A stretch of 64,000 nt of DNA from Carya illinoinensis (GCF_018687715.1 NC_056758.1:15505501-15569500), one strand, 5' to 3'; positions 23,139 through 35,079 are shown, counted from the first letter of the stretch. Notes: a model not told the origin generated them from the sequence alone. A program made the numbers and translations.

Positions 23139-25513
23139 TGTTGCGCCTAAACTTTGACTCAAATTAATGAACCAAAAATTTAGTGCAGTTTTACCTGCAA
23201 GTATACAAGTGTTATAGTATCTTATAGGATCGAATCCACATGGATTGACTTTTGTGATAAAGAAAATAAATTCAAACAATGAAACGAAATTACTAAAAGA
23301 AACGTACAATCGAATATAAAGATGAAGATTGATAAAATAACTAAATCAAACTAAAATGATAAAATGAATTAGTATGGAGAAAGACTAAGGTTTCGAGGAT
23401 CCATTTAATAATTTATGATATTGTTTCCGATTAATTTACTTCAATTAAACTAGAATAATGATTCCATTTAATTGGAAGATTTAGCATTTAAGATCAAGAA
23501 AAATAGTCGCTTATGATTGAGCGTGAACGATTGATGATTAAAACATTCACAAATCTATTTGAATACCACAGGGATTCCTCAAGCATTCACTATATTTGGA
23601 AATCACAATGAATCAAGATGAGTATATAGATAATCAAAATGTCCAATAATAAAATCCTTCAATAGATCAAGCTCGTAGATTAAATTTTACATGGATTCGA
23701 AAACAATATTTAAATCATTAAACTTTACCTCTAACTTTAGTATGAAAATTTAGCCAAACATATTTATTACAAGTACTATCAAAATCACATAAATATTCTT
23801 TATTAGAAAATTAAAATAAAATACAAATAATACGAAAATGAAAATAACTTGAAAGTAATAACATCTGAAACTCAACCGACGTCGAGAGAATAAAACTCAC
23901 GCTGTCGCTGAACTACAGAAAGTAGAAATGAACTAAAAGAAATTCATCGAAAAGAAGCTATAGCCCCCAGATGCCAAACGAAAAACATGAAGAAGCCTAA
24001 AAAAATAAAACTCCAACCACTTCAACTCCACGTTAAACTCAAGCACCAATCTCCTCATGTTCCTCTCATTTCAAGGACCAAAATAAATCTCATCCAATTA
24101 GATTACTCCAGCTGGCTCCCTTCAAATCCATCCCCCAGATCAACTTCTTTTCACATCAACCCCAAAGAAAATCCGGAAGCTCCTTACACGTCTCCCTCTA
24201 CCTAGCCAAATATCACAAACCCCCTTAAATCTAATAATCCCAATTGACTCCAACGCTGCACATACCATCCAGCTCCAGAAAATTCATGCACCGACTGACT
24301 CTTCAAAAGCAGCACCGACTCTCTACATCAACTCCAACACAACACAATTCCAGCACAACACTCACACGTCTCTCTCTATTTCTAGAAACTCCCCTTCGAC
24401 TTGGACGAAAAATGCCTCTCACCGACACTAATCAATCAAGCACAACTCCCTACACGTCTATACTCTCTCAACAAATCCTCAACTTCCCACATACCCCTGC
24501 ACTTCAGCTAATTCCTTTCAACCCCTGCACCGACACAACCTTTTCTCTCTTCTCTCAATTCCAACCACGTACCCCTCTCTTCTCACAATTCCAACCACGT
24601 ACATCACACCTCAACTCTCCTACATCCCCCACTTAACTCTCTCTATGTCTCTACTCACCCTCTCTTCTGCTCTCTCTCCACGTCTTCCCTCCCTGGCCAG
24701 TCTCACTCCAGCCAGGAGGGGGAAGCCCCTGTTTCTTTCTTTAGCAAGGAAAACAATCTTTAAATAGCTGAACTCCAAACGTCTACGTCTCACCAACCTC
24801 CTTTTATTCTCCGTCCAGCAATATATATATATAGCTGCCTCAAGTTGGTGCCAAACTCCCCCAACCCAATTCACTCCAGCCGACTTCTCACAAATAATCA
24901 CCACCAACTCCACAAGTCAAGCACGGCACTCTTCATTATAGATTCAATGTAGAACTCCCTCCAATCCAAGTAATGCACGGCACTTCCCTTCTTTCTTTTT
25001 TTATTTTTTTCTAGCCCACATGCCTTCACGTTTCAGACCCTTTTTAGACTTTGACTTTGCATGTATTTGTCCATTTATCGCATGTGTTTATGAACAATCA
25101 AGATAAGAAAGTCACCACTAAAAAGTCATCTTCAGTATCTTTTTTCAGCTACCAAGTACACTTCCTTTCTTCTCTTCATTCCTCTCAATTAATATGCACT
25201 TTTAGTCAAAAGTTTCAACCGAATTCCATTTGAATTTTATTTAAGATGAAAAAAAGAAAAAAAGAAATAACACTCAAAAATAAATTAAAAGAAAAATAGA
25301 TTATCAAAAATATATTATATTTGTGAGAAAATATTATCCCATTAAATCATAGTTATAAAATTAAGCATAAACATGATATTAATCAATTAAAAATCACAAC
25401 TCGTATTTATGCTTATTAACCATTTTTCTATCTAAAACCAATAATAGTGTCACGAAGAATTTAAAATACATTGGTTTTAAATAGCTAAACTATGCAATAT
25501 TTCGGCTCAATCA
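23139..25513. mobile_element. Solo LTR (2375 bp)
   Basis: Begins TGTTGCGCC at 23139 and ends GGCTCAATCA at 25513; the ends are imperfect inverted repeats with TG...CA. It is flanked by identical 5-bp duplications ATTTA (23134-23138 and 25514-25518). The same AT repeat lies on both sides. No gag-pol frame is present, so LTR-LTR recombination to a solo LTR is the simplest reading. The opening TGCAAGTATACAAGTGTTATAGTA phrase is typical of a common plant gypsy LTR type, but I do not assign a clade. Frames at 23987-24205 and 24244-24636 are low-complexity Thr/Ser/Pro text without a domain. Confidence 0.7.
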
Positions 25514-25518
25514 ATTTA

Positions 25519-26500
25519 CATAACTATAGTATTAGTAGATTACTATATAGTATTACTATAGTTCACCGATATTACTATATCTCTAGTATAAATTTATAAT
25601 AAATCACTATGGTATTAGTATGTCTATATTACTACATGATAGTAGTATACATTACTAGTATTAGTGTGTGTGTGTATATATATAAATCACTATAGTATTA
25701 GTATATGTCTATATTACTATATGATAATAGTATAGATTAATAGGATTAGTATATATCACTAATATTGATGTGTAATACGTGTTGGTAGGATCTTACTCGT
25801 CGAAGGTTTACGTAATTGTTTGAACATAAAACCATACTATGCATTCGACTGCAAAATTTTACATTCAAACGGCGTATTTGGCCACTTCAAACAGTAAGTG
25901 ACAAATTTAAAATCTGATCGAATGGTAAGTGAAAATTTTAAAATTCGATTGAACTCTTTTACCAAGCGTTCGAACATGAAACAATACTACTCGAACGGTT
26001 ATATAACTGTTCGAACATGTGTTCAAACATTGTGTTAGACCGAATATAGTTTACATTCGAACACCTGTTCGGCCATTAGTATTCTGTTCAAACATTATAT
26101 TCTGCGTACAAGCTTTAAGGAATTGTTACAATATTCATTCAAATGGATTAAAATTTGATCAAACGGTGTACAAACAAAACAATTTGTAATTGTATTAAGA
26201 AGACAATTAGATTGTGTATTCCATATTTTTTTTATTAGCTGTAATTATTTTCTTGTAACTTAATGTATTATATTTTATAACCAATGTTTTTATTATTATT
26301 TTGGAAATTTTAGGTTCACAATAGCGTATAGGGGAAGGAAGCGTGGCAAGTCAGGACAACTGTCTAGCGGAGAAGTTCGAGAGAGGAATGTATTGCTGGA
26401 GTGACAGGTGAAGATCTCAGACTTTCAAGATCTTCGTTAAGAGGGGCCCTCCCTGGCATTTGTCTTCATAAAGCGTTGGTAACCAATCATTAACCAAAAG
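25519..26500. repeat. AT repeat and TTCGAAC-rich segment of CACTA 1
   Basis: 25519-25770 continues the TAGTATTAGTATATC-type repeat. 25780-26180 contains many decayed GTTCGAAC/CATTCGAA words. No gene is seen before the frame starting at 26509. Confidence 0.5.
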
Positions 26501-26508
26501 GACGAGGG

Positions 26509-27105
26509 ATGGACAAGATCATTGCCTATATTGACATTGTATTTGAGTTTTATAGAGAGCTTGGTGTTGCTAATCAAGATGATGAGGCATACATGATCTC
26601 GGTCCAACGTGTATCAGTTACATTTTCAGTGGATGCAGTATTTGATTTTTTAGGCATCCCACAATTGCTCATTGCATATCTAAATATGATACCCAGGGAG
26701 TCTATAGCTACAGATAATGGGGAGATGGATAACGACAAAGGCACTAATATAGATGGACTTGATGGCCTAATTGATCATGAGGTTTAGTAGTTCGTTGTGA
26801 GTCCAAATGCTCATCCCTATGATTGGACCAAGAGCATCACACATGTTGGTTTATCTGGTTTTTTCAAGACCATGAACATAATCATCACCGACAACATTGA
26901 TTCTCAGCAACACAAGATTAAGGTTGGCATGAATTGGGTACAATTTTTTATACGCGTCACTCATGGGGAGCCTATCAACCTAAAGAGTTATAACTTTGCT
27001 AGGATTCGATTAGAGGCTTACTATATTATGACATATATCTTGCCTTTTGGGGTCCTGATCACACGATTTTTGTTAGCGACAGTGGGTCTAGGCAAATGTT
27101 GTTGA
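26509..27105 (+). pseudogene. Putative plant transposon protein domain (Transposase_32-like), broken
   Basis: Two in-line frames (26509-26787 and 26797-27105) are separated by one stop (TAG at 26785). Together they read like the putative plant transposon domain. The first has FEFYRELGVAN...VQRVSVTFSVDAVFDFLGIP, matching the usual 'FY.N....V.VRGK.V.F....I...LG' part. The second has WVQFFIRVTHGEPINLKSYNFARIRLEAYYIMTYI...FGVLITRFL, matching the 'F....I.PT.H...V...RA.LLYAI......NVG' to 'FP.LIT' part. Downstream to about 27500 frames continue in pieces. It runs opposite to the TNPA-like remnant of CACTA 1, so it could be a captured or independently inserted gene. Such proteins are common in plant repeats; their biochemical role is not established. 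Confidence 0.55.
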
Positions 27106-27912
27106 GAGTGTTTGGTAGCCAATTGAGACGATTAACTCCTCAACCTTGTCACGCAACATGAGAAACTTGAAATTTCAGCCTCGTGCTCCCATTACGAAGA
27201 TGGTCAAAATTTAGGGAGATACGCACCCAAAAGATCATGTCGTATTGGGTGAGGGCTCTACATAGTGGGCATTACACACTTTTGTTCGTGATGAGATTGC
27301 ATATATAGTGCATGAAGAAAACTATGGACAGATAGTATAGGTGAGTCATGTAGTGCGTATGGAGATCCAGAGTGCTATTGACTTACGTATAGAGCTAGCT
27401 AGCATCGCTACAACTCAGTTGACAATTATTAATTAGCTAACACATATGGAGACAAGCCTAGCTAGAGTTGAGGAGGTGGTAAAAGAATTGGGGCAATATT
27501 GTATAACTTTTGCATTTTTTAGCTTTTTGTATGGAAATTCAATATTTTTTAAAATTAATTTAATTATGAGTCATCTTTTCATTTTCTAAACTAATTATCG
27601 ATATTTATTCTATATATTCTTTAACTGTTATTTCTTAATATAAATTAAATATTTATCCATAATTAATAAAACAAATAAAATTCTAGTCATGTTTGAACGT
27701 ATTGTAGAAGCTTTCGAATGGGTTTTCCACTCCCGCCAAAGATTTATTCGTTGATCCTGCCATATTTTCCAATTGAATGGGTGTTTGTGATACACCAGGC
27801 CTAAGGCCAAAGCTTAGACCTTTGCTTTCCTTGTCCTGGTAATTCCACTACTTTCATTTTGTTCTTTCTCCCTTCTGAATCCCTCTCCTCCTCGTCACTT
27901 TCCTCTCCCAGT

Positions 27913-27916
<4 letters not shown>
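27106..27916. other. Decayed tail of the transposon-domain gene and AT-rich DNA
   Basis: 27106-27480 keeps protein-like fragments in more than one frame (for example an EIQSAIDLRIELASI-like piece), then AT-rich DNA. Words such as TTTGAACG at 27693 belong to the CACTA 1 motif set. No intact gene. Confidence 0.4.
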
Positions 27917-27993
<77 letters not shown>

Positions 27994-28256
27994 GTGTTGG
28001 TTAAGGATTTTGAGTGCTGCACGCAACCATCGTTACTTCTCGAGGCTTGGCCATCGATGAAACTCATTGACTAAGCGTCGTCAGTAAGAGTTTCCAGTTT
28101 CCACCACCCCTCTCACTCATTCATTCCTTTGTATCTTCGTGCCACACCTTCCTCACAATTTCTCTCTCACGCAGAGTGTTCCCAACCATTGCAGTCATGC
28201 ATTATCGCCGGTCAAGGAGTCGTCAACGATCAACCCTCATCACACTGGTAAGCCTT

Positions 28257-28302
<46 letters not shown>
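27917..28302. repeat. Two CT microsatellites (27917-27990 and 28259-28302)
   Basis: Perfect (CT)n runs of about 37 and 22 units separated by 270 bp of CT-rich DNA. GGTAAG donor-like words follow repeatedly (28247, 28359, 28569, 28733). The context resembles the leader of an LTR transcript; no coding frame with a domain is present. Confidence 0.85.
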
Positions 28303-28306
<4 letters not shown>

Positions 28307-29486
28307 CTTTTATTCCCTTGCACTGACGCCATCGTGCAAGTTCTACACGCCGACATTGGTAAGGCACTTTAACAATGTCTCTTTCTCTATTCCTTATTTT
28401 CTCTCAATTGAGGGTCCTCTCTCCCTCATGCTCTTTGTGTTTTCTCTATCTCCCCGTGTGCCATTTCCCTATAAGTTTTCCCTCTAGCAGATCATCACAT
28501 ATTTGTACCTTCGTCCTAGGCAATGTGTTTCACTCACCAAACCCGACTGCTCACAACTTCAAGACTTGGTAAGGTACACACGACTTTGCCTCATAGAGGC
28601 TACCTTGTTCTGCATTAACCACTGCTGTAAATCTAGGTTAACACTAATGCTTTAGATCACAAGGTATTGAAATAAGCCTTAAACAATGTCCTCTTGCCTT
28701 CGATTTTATTGAATTAACCACTCAAAATTTTGGTAAGATAATTAGAGCGTTAGTATTGTCTTTGTATTATTATTTACTTGACTTGTACATTGGTACCTAG
28801 TGGAAGATTTTGTTGCCTTTGTTGTGTGTTCGAAATTGTGTAATTGTGATTTCTTAGTTGGGTTGAAGTGTGGATAACATGTGGGTTGATGTGTGTGTTT
28901 GAATGGGATGATGTGTGTGGGCTGTTTGTCTTGGACATGTGGAAATTGTGGATGTTTGAGTTGCAGTTTGAGTGGTTGTTTCACTTGTAGTGAATCTCGA
29001 GTTTGTAGTATTATGGGTGGAGAAGACTTAATAGTGGCTATAATGTCATTGGGCATGGTTCGACATGTCTGAAGTAAATGTGGCTATATATTTTTTTGAC
29101 AAGTCAAGGATAAATTGTGTTTGAATATGTGGACTGTTTGTATAATACGTTAGAATGAGTTTATAAATAATACTAAGCTTGTGGTAAATGGTTAAACAAA
29201 TTAAGGTCATTGGGCTAATCTTCGTGAAGAAGTAAAATTTTCTTTGGATGTTGTGACTAATTTGTGCATATTGAATCTATAGTTCAAGTTATGGATTTTC
29301 ATTAATGAAGTTGGTTTTGTAGTAGTTTGGGTTTGTTAGTAAAGTTAGTGGCATGCTTGTTTAGGTTATTAACTTTTAGTGAATGTCTTCTTGTTTAGGT
29401 GGTGATTCGATTAGAGGTTGAACTCAAGACTTAAATAATAGACGGCAAGAGTCAAGTAAGCAAGGTTCTTATGTTAGATTTTGCAT

Positions 29487-30205
29487 TAGGGGTGTTAAAA
29501 AAAAAAAAAAAACCCAAAAAACCAGATGAACAAGACCTGACTAGACCGAACCCAGTTTGGTCTGGTTTGTAAATGGTCTAGTGCAGTACCGGTCCTTAAC
29601 TGGTGCGGTATCGATTTTCATATTTTGAAAACCGGTTTAAACCAAATCGGACTGGTATATATTTATAATTTTTTATATTATATATAATTTTTTGTATTAT
29701 ATTATATATATATATATTATATGCAAAATTTCTAATTAATATAACATAAAATTATAATCTTATTATTCAAATATATTATTCTTATAACATAAAATTAATA
29801 TAACATGTCATATAACTGTACATAAAAAATTAATCTTATAATTTTTAATATAACATTTGATATAACATATTCATTTTAATCTTATACTATAAAATTAATA
29901 TAACATAAAAATTTTAATCTTAAACATAAAAGTTAATATTAAGTTATTACTATAAACATACTTTTGATATATATATATATTTATATATAATGTATTTATA
30001 CTATATTATAAATAAACTAATAGTTTAGTATATGTGAATATCATATTAACTGGACCAGACCGAACTGAAATGGGCAAAACTGAAAGTTTTGGTTTTGATA
30101 TGAACCAGTCCAATATTGGATCTTAAATTCTCAAAATTGGTGTATACCGATTTAGTTCTAAAAAAATGTACAAAATCTGATTGAATTGAACCAATTACAC
30201 CCCTG
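29487..30205. mobile_element. Degenerate hAT-like non-autonomous element
   Basis: The ends TAGGGGTGTT and TTACACCCCTG are near-inverse of each other and of the same type as the 37576-39757 element. The subterminal zones contain GGTCTGG/ACCGGT/GACCAG words and the core is TA-rich. I could not find a clean 8-bp target duplication, so exact borders are tentative. Confidence 0.5.
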
Positions 30206-31279
30206 CTTTATGTAAAGAAAATGGACTAAGTTTGATTTGTGAAAAATATGCATGTTTGTTATAAAAAGAAGCTTGAAACAATTTCGATTATTTGGTTTGC
30301 ATTACTCATAAAATCTGTACAAAAAGAGAAAAGTATTTTTTGTCATAACCTAGACATGAGCAAAATTTAGGCATTATGTTCTCAATGGTATAAAACGAGC
30401 AAATATGAAATCTAAAAATTTGTTCATAGTTATGTGAAAATACTCTAAGTTTGTTTTGAATATGTGAAAATGATCTGAATAAATTCAGTACTCTGTTATG
30501 ATATGATGTCATATAAAAATCAATGGCATTACATTTTGATTCTGTTTCTGGTTCTGATATGATATTTTTGATTATGTTATTGTGTTGATGCCAATATTTT
30601 TGTTTTTGAGCACACCCACTTTGGAAACAAAGTGATTTTTTGTGTGGTATTTTCTATGTACACACTCGGGTCTCCGAGAATGATAAAAGGAAGATTCACT
30701 ATTGTTTTTACCCAATTTGGCCAACAGAGATAGCACAACCCTACCACTAAGGTTAAACATGATCTCTATTATGATATGATACCTCTTTTTTGTTATGATA
30801 ATGATCAGTTATACTATGCCAACGGACTTTTGTATATGAAACTTTTGAAACTGTTATTTTGATATTTTGATAACATGTTTTGTTCTCTATTCTAAAACTA
30901 AAATTCTACATTTTATACTCTGCAAATGGCTCATGTTTACATACTAATATATGTTCTCTGCTTACTAAATTGTTAATAATTCACTTCTTATCTCTATAAT
31001 ATTTTCAGATAATTGGGTTGTTTTAGCTAAGGATCAAGAATAAGAAATGGGGACAAAATCAGTAAGTGTAAGAGGTAAGTGCTAAGATTACTGGAGAATA
31101 TTATTCAATAAATTTGATTTATTCTGTTGAGTTGGTAATTGGGATGTTGACACTCTTATTAAGAATTTGAGGAGCTTTTGATTTATTGGTTGGATTATTT
31201 TATTGATTGAGGAGTTGTTGATTTATTTGTTACATCATTTCGTTGATGACTTGTAGAGGGATATATATATATATATGGT

Positions 31280-31345
31280 GGAAATAGATGAATTTATGTT
31301 TATTGAGTCTTTGGAAATAGATAAATTTATGTTTATAGAGTCTTT
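31280..31345. repeat. 33-bp tandem duplication
   Basis: Two copies of GGAAATAGATGAATTTATG followed by TTTATTGAGTCTTT, differing at two or three positions, preceded by a short (AT)n run. Confidence 0.85.
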
Positions 31346-31489
31346 GGAAATTATATTTGTTTTGTTGGAGATAATTTTCTAGGTGATAGGAAGTAATTCC
31401 TTGACCCTCCAGGTATGGGGTGTTACAATATTTAATACAGATTGAACAGTAACTATCCATATTCAAATGTTTATATTATTTAGAACTAA

Positions 31490-31856
31490 TCAATTGAATA
31501 AAATGTAAACCGTTCGAACAAAAACTCCTTTTCGTTCGAACATGCAAATAAATTATTTGATGGTAAGTCAAATTTTCGCTAAATTTATTAACTTATCCTG
31601 CCAATTTTTCAATTGTAACTAATATCCGATCGAATGGTTATTTTTTTTTATGATCGAAAGGTTTAGTACACGTTTAAACAATAATTTATTGAAGGCGAAC
31701 TTTTTCATCCCTAAATATCACGTTTGAACATAATATTAATGGTTCAAACAATAAATAATTGTAGTCGGTATTTAGGGATGAGATTTAAATTTTGTCCCTA
31801 AAATGCATTTTTTGGGACATTTTACTTTGTCCCAACAATTTGTTATTGCTGTAGTG
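31490..31856. repeat. TTCGAAC-rich subterminal region and right terminus of CACTA 1
   Basis: Intact GTTCGAAC words at about 31515 and 31535 and several decayed ones precede a GGGACA/TTTTGTCCC segment and the terminal TGTAGTG. This mirrors the left end at 9675-10300. Confidence 0.65.
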
Positions 31857-32019
31857 ACCATATATAACTAATATTACGTCCAATCAAATAATAACTACTC
31901 ACAGATACTACATAATGTTCATTTTATAGATTGAAATTGCAACTGATCATCACATTCGATCGACGACCTCATTATTGCTTAATAAATCTTGGATCTTCAC
32001 TATAATTATCAACCTAATC

Positions 32020-32760
32020 TTGCATATATCACAAAAGGTGAGGATCTATTGTGCGAAACACAACACACACACACACACACACCAAGGATGGCAACCAAAG
32101 TAAACAAGCACAGGATCAAGCAAACACAAAACATAGTTTACATGGTTCGGCAACTTGCCTATATCTATAGAACTGCAGAAATCTTATTAACTAAAGCAGA
32201 TTACAATCACTCAATCTCAACCCACTCTTTTTAGGGCTTTTACTCTCTCACACAATATGCACTTACTCGACTATTGTTCTCTTTGAAAATATGCTAAAAA
32301 TCGTATACAAGAAGTCAAATATTACATATTTATAGTAAACGACGCTGTAAACCCAATTGGCAACAACTAGGTCCTTCGCTTAAGTAGTGTGTCAAGCGAA
32401 CAACTAATCAACATTGTCTCGAGCAGTGTGTCGAGCGCAGCTCTAGTGAAACATTAGGGTTTGTGTCTTGCTTGAGCCCACTGTCATGCAGGACTCGAGC
32501 AAATTCATGGGTTGAGCTTCTCTCGAGCCCACTTTCGAGCACACCTCGAACAAACTCATGGGTTGAGATTCGCTTGAGCGACAGTTGAGCAAACTCTTTG
32601 TCTTTTCATTTTCTGCTTACAACACTTCAAGTGTTTTACTTAGAGATTTCTACATAGAAAAGTCAATCTTTATAATCACATAGTCCACCAAAACGTTATT
32701 AAATCTTCTAAAACAAACCTTATGCACCTTTTCCTGCCTCGTGTAACGATTTTTCATATT
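32020..32760. mobile_element. LTR-type remnant, probably copia-like
   Basis: Starts with GGTGAGGATC and a short (CA)n run (32059-32082), then TTTACATGGTTCGGCAACTTGCC, a phrase I know from Ty1/copia LTRs of plants. At 32380-32600 there are repeated CTCGAGC...GTGTGTCGAGC and AACTCATGGGTTGAG units. No coding domain. Clade assignment is by recollection of this LTR type. Confidence 0.4.
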
Positions 32761-33345
32761 GGAGATCTCCGTTATGATAGATAGGAATATTAAAATGAAA
32801 TTAATAGGTTAATTCAAGGATGTCAATATCGATCCTTGATGGACTTAATTAATTTTTGTTTCTATTTTCATGTAGCAAGAAACCAGCTTGCTATTCTTTT
32901 CTTATTTGTTTTGGTTTTAGTCAAATAAACGAAAACCCATTAAAATGGGGAAAGAATCTTTAGGCCAGCCTGCTAAGATATTCAAACGGGTGTGATCAAC
33001 AGCTTTCACAAGTTATAACCTGGTATAATTAAAAACTACCACACCTTTTTGTATAAATTTTTTGGGTCCCACACACAATTCAACAATATCCATTTCGATT
33101 AACAAATTAAACAATCAACATATATATAAATATATATATATATATATATCTTAGGATTTGATAGATGAACTACTATAACCACGATGATATTATATATATA
33201 TATATATATATTAGGATTAATTGATAGATGAACTACTATATATATTTATATATTTACTAATGGATTGATTATTATGGTGTGCTTAGCTACCTCCATTATT
33301 GAATATTTCACCATAATGGAGGCTTGATAGATGAACCTTTAAATT
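32761..33345. other. AT-rich DNA with a duplicated (TA)n block
   Basis: At 33125-33243 an (AT)n run followed by TTAGGATT and GATAGATGAACTACTATA occurs twice in tandem. Otherwise gene-free. Confidence 0.5.
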
Positions 33346-33349
33346 TAAA

Positions 33350-33560
33350 CTCCAGGTGTCGGCCGGCCTAAAGGCTCTAACGCTACATGATCCTCGAAGT
33401 ACCGAATGCTAGCATGATAAGTAGCTAACCAATTCATTCATAAAATTACATCGAGCTCATGCATGTCCAACAGTATCAAGTCCGCTGAAAATTCCATACC
33501 CTCAATGTTAAAGCTCGCATGAGTAAGTCTATCTCTAGTACTATTGTTTGATGGCTTTGG
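33350..33560 (-). pseudogene. Ty3/gypsy protease fragment
   Basis: The minus strand reads LTHASFNIEGMEFSADLILL, then DMHELDVIL, a stop, and MNWLATYHASIRYF. This matches the second half of a gypsy-type aspartic protease (consensus DVILGMDWL), with Gly replaced by a stop. The catalytic first half and all other domains are missing. An isolated relic. Confidence 0.65.
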
Positions 33561-34006
33561 TAAATTCAAATGAAGAAGCCTCTTCATTTTCCTTAGAAAG
33601 AAGAAATTAAAGCGCTTCGATATAAATCTTATTGATCAAAACTAATAACACGAAAGCTCTAATAAATATATTTGATCGATGGACTATATATATATATATA
33701 TGCCAATTGAAGAATAGATAATAAATCACATGAGAAAATGCATATGTATATATATAGATCGATAATGGAGGGCTTCGAGTCATGATCATACTGTGCAACA
33801 CTCTTAGGTAACTTCATATTGCGGTCAAGTTGATGTCATCAAGTACTAAGCTTTCTTATGATGTTTCAAGTTTTGAAGACAAATTTAATTAGATACCATT
33901 AATTTGAGAACACCATGAGTTGCCATTATCTTGTGCATGGAAAAAGGAATCTGAAATCAATATAACTTTGACTTTATTCTAGGGCAAGAAATACACAATC
34001 ACTGGC
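33561..34006. other. No gene seen
   Basis: AT-rich spacer with a (TA)n run at 33686-33701, between the protease relic and the DUF247 pseudogene. Confidence 0.5.
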
Positions 34007-35079
34007 CTAAAGAGAAATGATTGAACACGTACGCTGTTTGAATGATAGTAAGAGAAGTGCAGCAGCTGCGGTCGAAGAAAGGACAGCCCATGGAGAACTG
34101 AAGTAATCTTCCCTCAAAGTTACCTTCCACTTATTCCAAAGGACATTGCAGTAAGCATTCAAGGCTTCACAAACATCTTTAAAATAGAAATATTTACTAC
34201 GCATGATTGTTGCTGGGATGAGTTGCTTAATGAAAGTCACCACCCCTATGCTGTCGAGACGTTGCTTACTTTCGATGATTCCATCCCGAACAAGTAATTC
34301 CACATCATTTCGAGTTTGAATGAGAAGATCCATGACAAATAGATAGTCACAGATGCAATCAGCATCAAAACGACACTGCTCAAAGGCAATGAGGTTATCA
34401 AAAAGGGACTGTTGAACCACGAACTCGAAAATGTGGAATCTCCAGAAGTCCATTTTTAAATCTTAAGCCATAGAGGTTTCCAGTTGATGCAACCTTGAAT
34501 TTGACTCGTCTGATGCAGCTGTGCTGCACTGGGTATGCATGCTTACAGTTCTTAGTTTTCCTTTGGGTGGTAGGGTCTGTGGTACTAGATGACAAATTCT
34601 TATGAAATGGACAAAATGTTCTATTTCAGATAAGCATATTTTTCCTAGCGACTGACCTACCTTCTCCAAATATGCCTGCGTTTGGAAGACGTGATGGGTA
34701 AGCCTACTCTTTACTTGTAACTTTGATGGGCTCGCCGTAAGAGTTGCGAAGTCTTTCTTCTCTCTCCTTCAAAAGATTGAGATAGTCCTCCATGCTCACA
34801 TTGGTCCTCAGTAAAAAGTTTTTGAGGTAACGCAGTTTGGGCACTTCCATGGCTCGGAGGTCCTCGTTTGTCATGGTGCAGTGGACCGATAGAGACTACC
34901 CGAGGAGTGTATGTCTTTCCATCTAACTCTCGGAGTCGTTCAGGAACTCTAAAGATTCAACAATCGGAGGATATGGAAGGAATAATTTCCAGCTTCTCTC
35001 TTAGTGAAACAAATAAATGGGATAGCTCTTGATCATCTTCAATATTATTTGAAGTACCGTTATTAATGCTTCTATCCAT
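34007..35079 (-). pseudogene. DUF247 / UPF0481 family pseudogene
   Basis: Minus-strand pieces collinear with plant DUF247 proteins. From an ATG at 35079 (MDRSINNG) there is an N-terminal FRVPERLREL...YTPRVVSIGPLHH block. In a shifted frame comes MTNEDLRAMEVPKLRYLKNFLLRTNVSMEDY. Then follow VKFKVASTGNLYGLRFKNGLLEIP, NLIAFEQC, and finally YCNVLWNKWKVTLREDYFSSPWAVLS with a hydrophobic tail (AAAALLLLSF) typical of the family's single C-terminal membrane anchor. Defects: an in-frame TGA in the N-terminal block, at least three frameshifts (near 34905, 34510 and 34405), and a missing central third. An intact family member is about 420-550 residues; functions are mostly unknown, though members have been linked to self-incompatibility and development. 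It is the clearest host-gene relic here. Confidence 0.85.

Larger units (their letters stand above)
28303..31427 (+). mobile_element. Gypsy-like LTR fragment (plus) ending GGGGTGTTACA
   Basis: The right terminus CTCCAGGTATGGGGTGTTACA (ending 31427) and the upstream block with TAATATTTTCAGATAATTGGG are shared with 6480-9201 and, inverted, with 11993-12931. The interior lacks gag-pol. A hAT-like element is inserted at 29487-30205, and a 33-bp tandem duplication sits at 31280-31345. The left edge is not resolved; it may begin near 27787. Confidence 0.5.
9675..31856 (-). mobile_element. CACTA (En/Spm-type) DNA transposon 1, 22.2 kb, with nested insertions
   Basis: The left end is CACTACAAAAAAGG at 9675 and the right end is TGTAGTG finishing at 31856, flanked by ACC (9672-9674) and ACC (31857-31859). 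CACTA elements characteristically make a 3-bp target duplication. Both terminal zones carry GGACAAA/TCCCAAA phrases and, further in, clusters of TTCGAAC words (9900-10290, 31510-31750, also 22670-22830 and 25780-26180). A TNPA-like remnant (10440-10835, minus) puts the element's 3' end on the left. Nested inside are a Tekay-type retrotransposon (12932-21706), a solo LTR (23139-25513), gypsy-like LTR fragments and a hAT-like element. No TNPD transposase is recognisable, so the element is dead or non-autonomous. Confidence 0.75.
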
